A stretch of 5,995 nucleotides of DNA from Ilumatobacteraceae bacterium (GTDB lineage: Bacteria > Actinomycetota > Acidimicrobiia > Acidimicrobiales > Ilumatobacteraceae), in contig JAENVT010000393.1 in the NCBI GenBank assembly GCA_016650435.1, positions 1 through 5,995 of the forward strand. Reading direction: 5' to 3'. Shown here in pieces: positions 3,625-5,995 of this stretch. Under the pieces are notes generated by a model that worked only from the letters and a program-made list of their open reading frames with translations, had not been told where the DNA came from and ran no database searches. Made by a program: the position numbers and the translations under genes. Numbering within the stretch: position 1 is the stretch's first letter; every line of letters begins with the position of its first letter.

Positions 3625-5995
3625 CCGAGCTCATCGATGAACCGATCGTGGCTGAAGAGATCTCGCCGCCCGCGGAGACGCGACCAGAGCCGCCTCGCCG
3701 TCCGCTGAGAGAGCGGATCATTTCGCGCATCGTTCGCCGCCCTCGCAATTGGCTCGACGCACCGTGGACCAACGAACGAATAGCCCGCTACCTCACTGCG
3801 CTGGTCATCGTCGGCGGATCGACGTTCTCGGTGCTGAAGGTCGTCCATCTCAATCTCGTGTTCGAGAACAACACGCCCACAGGTGGCGACATGGGCGCCC
3901 ACGTGATGGCGCCGGCGTACCTCCGCGACAATCTGCTCCCACATTTCCAGCTCAGCGGTTGGAGCAACTATTGGTATGACGGCTTTCCGTTGTACCGGTT
4001 CTACATGGTCGTGCCGGCGTTGATGATTGTTGCCCTGAACGTCGTGTTCCCGTACGGCGTCGCCTTCAAGCTGATCGCGATCCTCGGCCTCGTCACGCTG
4101 CCGGTGTGCTGTTGGGCGTTCGGCCGGTTGGCGCGCTTCCGCTATCCGATGCCCGAACTGATGGCGCTCGCCGCGACCGTCTTCTTGTTCGACGAGAGCT
4201 TCTCGATCTACGGCGGCAACGTGAAGAGCACGATGGCGGGTGAGTTCTCGTTCTCGATCGCGCTGTCGTTCGCCATCCTCGGACTGGGCGTCTTCGCCCG
4301 CGGCATGGAGACAGGCAAGTACAGGAGTTGGGCGGCGATCCTCATCGCGTTGGCGATGCTGTGCCACGGCATCGTGCTGTTGTTCGTGATCCTCGGGGCG
4401 GTGCTGCTGTGGGCGGTGTGGATGGATCGCACCAGATTCATCTACGGCTTCACGGTGCTTGCCGGCGCGGTCTTGTTGAGCGCGTTCTGGGTCGTGCCAT
4501 TCCTCGCGAACCACGCGTACATGACCGACATGAAGTACCACGGGCGACCCGACGGTGTCACCGATTCCTACTGGGACATGTTCTTCCCATGGACGACGTT
4601 CCTCGACATCATTGTCACCGGGTTTGCGATCTTCGGTTTTGTCGCGTCCGTGGTTCGGCGTCACTTGGCCGGCGCATGGCTGGGGATCTGCTGTTTGGCG
4701 CTTACTGCCTTCGTGTTCCTGGCCAAGAACTCGTTGCCTGTCATCGGCTTGTTGTGGAACCCGCGACTGCTGCCGTTCCTCTACCTCCTGCGGCTGATGT
4801 TGATGATGGTCGGCATCGTCGAATTCGTCGAGGTGATCGTCCGCGGCACGCGGGCTCGACGCGCGCGCGGCAGCATGTGGAAAGTCGGCCTGGCGACCGC
4901 GGGTGTGGTCAGCGTGGTGGTGTTGATCATGGAACTGTTCTTGTTCCAACAGATGCCCGGTGGACGCATCGTCACCGAGCACGGTAAAGCGGTCTACGCG
5001 TGGGGCATCGGCGACTTCAACCCGATCTCGCTGACGCCCACCGCCAAGGACGCGCAGAGCGACGGCTGGACCCGATACAACTTCGCCGGCTACGAGGGTC
5101 GCGATGCGTACGGCGAGTACAAGGCGTTGATCGATCAGATGAAGTCGCTCGGCGCCGACAGCACCCACGGATGCGGTCGGGCAATGTGGGAGAACAACGG
5201 AGACAATGGCCAGTACGGCACGACCATGGCCTTGATGCTGTTGCCGTTCTGGTCCAACGGTTGCATCGCCAGCATGGAGGGGTTGTTCTTCGAGGCCAGC
5301 GGCACCACGCCGTATCACTTCGTCACGGCGGCGGCCATCAGCAGCGACAGCTCCAACCCGGTGCGCGAGTTGCGCTACGACAACCACGACGACTCGAAGG
5401 GCGTTCCGTATCTGCAGACGCTCGGCGTCAAGTACCTCATGGTCTTCACGGAGGTGGCCAAGGCCGAGGCCGAGAAGCGACCCGAGCTCACGAAGCTCGC
5501 CGAGGTCGGTCCGTGGAACATCTATCAGGTTGCCGACAGCGATCTCGTCGTGCCTCTGACCGTGCAGCCAGTCGTTGTCAATCACCGCAGTGGCGACCAG
5601 CGCGAGCGGAATCTCGAGCTCGGCATGAGCTGGTTCCAGCATCAGGACGAGTGGGCCGCGACCCCCGCCGACAGCGGTCCTGCCGAGTGGCAGCGCATCG
5701 ATGTCGCGGTGGATCCGACGCGCAGCGACGGCCTCGCGCCAGGGGCCTCCGGCCGCAAGATCGACATCGTCCAACCGACCGAGGCGATCACGCCGAAGAA
5801 ACTTCCAGCAGTAAAGGTGAGCAACGTTCACCTTGGCGATCAGGACCTGCGTTTCACAGTCGATCAGATCGGCGTGCCGGTGCTGGTGAAGATCAGCTAC
5901 TTCCCCAACTGGCACGTCAGTGGTGCGAACGGTCCGTACCGCATCGCTCCGAACCTGATGGTGGTGGTGCCGACGTCGACCGATGTGCACCTGAC
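3609..5995 (+). CDS. polytopic GT-C-like membrane protein (PF10131/YfhO-like), 3' end beyond window
   Basis: The frame is open from ATG 3609 to the window edge: 795 residues with no stop. A cytoplasmic N-terminus, acidic then strongly basic (LRERIISRIVRRPR), precedes about 12-13 hydrophobic segments between residues 62 and 446. After TM1 (about 62-82) the first outside loop holds GGDMGAHV with D94, followed by LPHFQLSGWSNYWYDGFPLYRFY. This resembles the first-loop acidic motif of GT-C glycosyltransferases and the pattern I associate with PF10131 ('6-pyruvoyl-tetrahydropterin synthase related' membrane proteins; the name is historical and no such enzyme activity is implied). The basic loop RGTRARRARG (412-421) is predicted inside, the last helix is about 425-446, and residues 450-795 should lie outside. 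That part contains LQTLGVKYLMV and ISYFPNWHV, similar to the C-terminal region of YfhO-type proteins, plus C522 and C552, a possible disulfide. The likely role is transfer of a lipid-linked sugar to an envelope glycan or protein; donor and acceptor are unknown. Probably co-transcribed with the CPBP gene. Confidence 0.85.
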   Translation, partial: MAPDMTELIDEPIVAEEISPPAETRPEPPRRPLRERIISRIVRRPRNWLDAPWTNERIARYLTALVIVGGSTFSVLKVVHLNLVFENNTPTGGDMGAHVMAPAYLRDNLLPHFQLSGWSNYWYDGFPLYRFYMVVPALMIVALNVVFPYGVAFKLIAILGLVTLPVCCWAFGRLARFRYPMPELMALAATVFLFDESFSIYGGNVKSTMAGEFSFSIALSFAILGLGVFARGMETGKYRSWAAILIALAMLCHGIVLLFVILGAVLLWAVWMDRTRFIYGFTVLAGAVLLSAFWVVPFLANHAYMTDMKYHGRPDGVTDSYWDMFFPWTTFLDIIVTGFAIFGFVASVVRRHLAGAWLGICCLALTAFVFLAKNSLPVIGLLWNPRLLPFLYLLRLMLMMVGIVEFVEVIVRGTRARRARGSMWKVGLATAGVVSVVVLIMELFLFQQMPGGRIVTEHGKAVYAWGIGDFNPISLTPTAKDAQSDGWTRYNFAGYEGRDAYGEYKALIDQMKSLGADSTHGCGRAMWENNGDNGQYGTTMALMLLPFWSNGCIASMEGLFFEASGTTPYHFVTAAAISSDSSNPVRELRYDNHDDSKGVPYLQTLGVKYLMVFTEVAKAEAEKRPELTKLAEVGPWNIYQVADSDLVVPLTVQPVVVNHRSGDQRERNLELGMSWFQHQDEWAATPADSGPAEWQRIDVAVDPTRSDGLAPGASGRKIDIVQPTEAITPKKLPAVKVSNVHLGDQDLRFTVDQIGVPVLVKISYFPNWHVSGANGPYRIAPNLMVVVPTSTDVHL

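Noticed and set aside
4328..4987. Plus-strand open frames inside the large membrane protein (4328-4987, 4555-4797)
   Set aside because: They overlap the frame starting at 3609, which is continuous, hydrophobic and motif-bearing. The alternative frames give Arg/His-rich products without recognisable features.
2640..5990. A 1116-codon open frame on the minus strand opposite the CPBP and membrane protein genes
   Set aside because: Its codons lie in exact register with the sense codons of both genes, so it can only be closed by sense TTA, CTA or TCA, and these are absent there. The translation is full of His, Arg, Asp, Gln and Glu, typical of mirror frames, with no domain or start signal. The sense frames carry clear CPBP motifs and membrane helices.
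2546..5995. A new defence or mobile system built from the DUF3499, CPBP and membrane protein genes
   Set aside because: CPBP proteins are sometimes called Abi, but nothing here resembles a toxin, nuclease, phage sensor, recombinase or direct repeat. The set reads as ordinary chromosomal envelope and housekeeping genes.

Overview
The window looks like a piece of a high-GC actinobacterial chromosome. A DUF3499 protein (a family I know essentially from Actinomycetota), TANNNT -10 boxes directly ahead of start codons (leaderless transcripts) and near-absence of TTA codons all fit. The large membrane protein and the FtsH variant suggest Acidimicrobiia (Ilumatobacter-like), but that finer placement is inference. 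I see no rRNA, tRNA, CRISPR array, insertion sequence, phage gene or transfer signature.

Layout: (1) 38-496 (+), a small membrane-anchored thioredoxin-like protein with a CTTC active site. It converges on (2) 493-2466 (-), a complete FtsH AAA+/M41 protease, and the two stop codons share one CTAG. (3) 2467-2545 is a short divergent promoter region with a leaderless-type -10 box on each strand and a 10-bp palindrome between them. (4) 2546-2782 (+), a DUF3499 zinc-site protein whose stop codon lies inside a GC-rich stem-loop. (5) 2820-3566 (+), a CPBP/Abi-family intramembrane protease with its own -10 box. (6) 3609 to the window end (+), the first 795 residues of a polytopic GT-C-like membrane protein (PF10131/YfhO-like). 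This is the largest rightward gene, and it is open to the window edge.

Functional reading: FtsH (membrane protein quality control), the CPBP protease and the thioredoxin-like protein are all membrane-associated maintenance functions. The CPBP gene and the glycosyltransferase-like gene are probably co-transcribed: 42 nt apart, same strand, no terminator seen, and the junction carries three ATGA stop/start overlaps. The large protein probably acts in cell-envelope glycan or lipid-linked sugar transfer, but its substrate cannot be read from the sequence.

I did not find a convincing new multi-gene system. The most useful observations are local: paired leaderless promoters that revise the ftsH start, the chain of overlapping mini-ORFs before the membrane protein, an HEGGH zinc motif in FtsH, a thioredoxin-like domain predicted to face the cytoplasm, and the simple codon-usage reason for a very long but spurious antisense frame.
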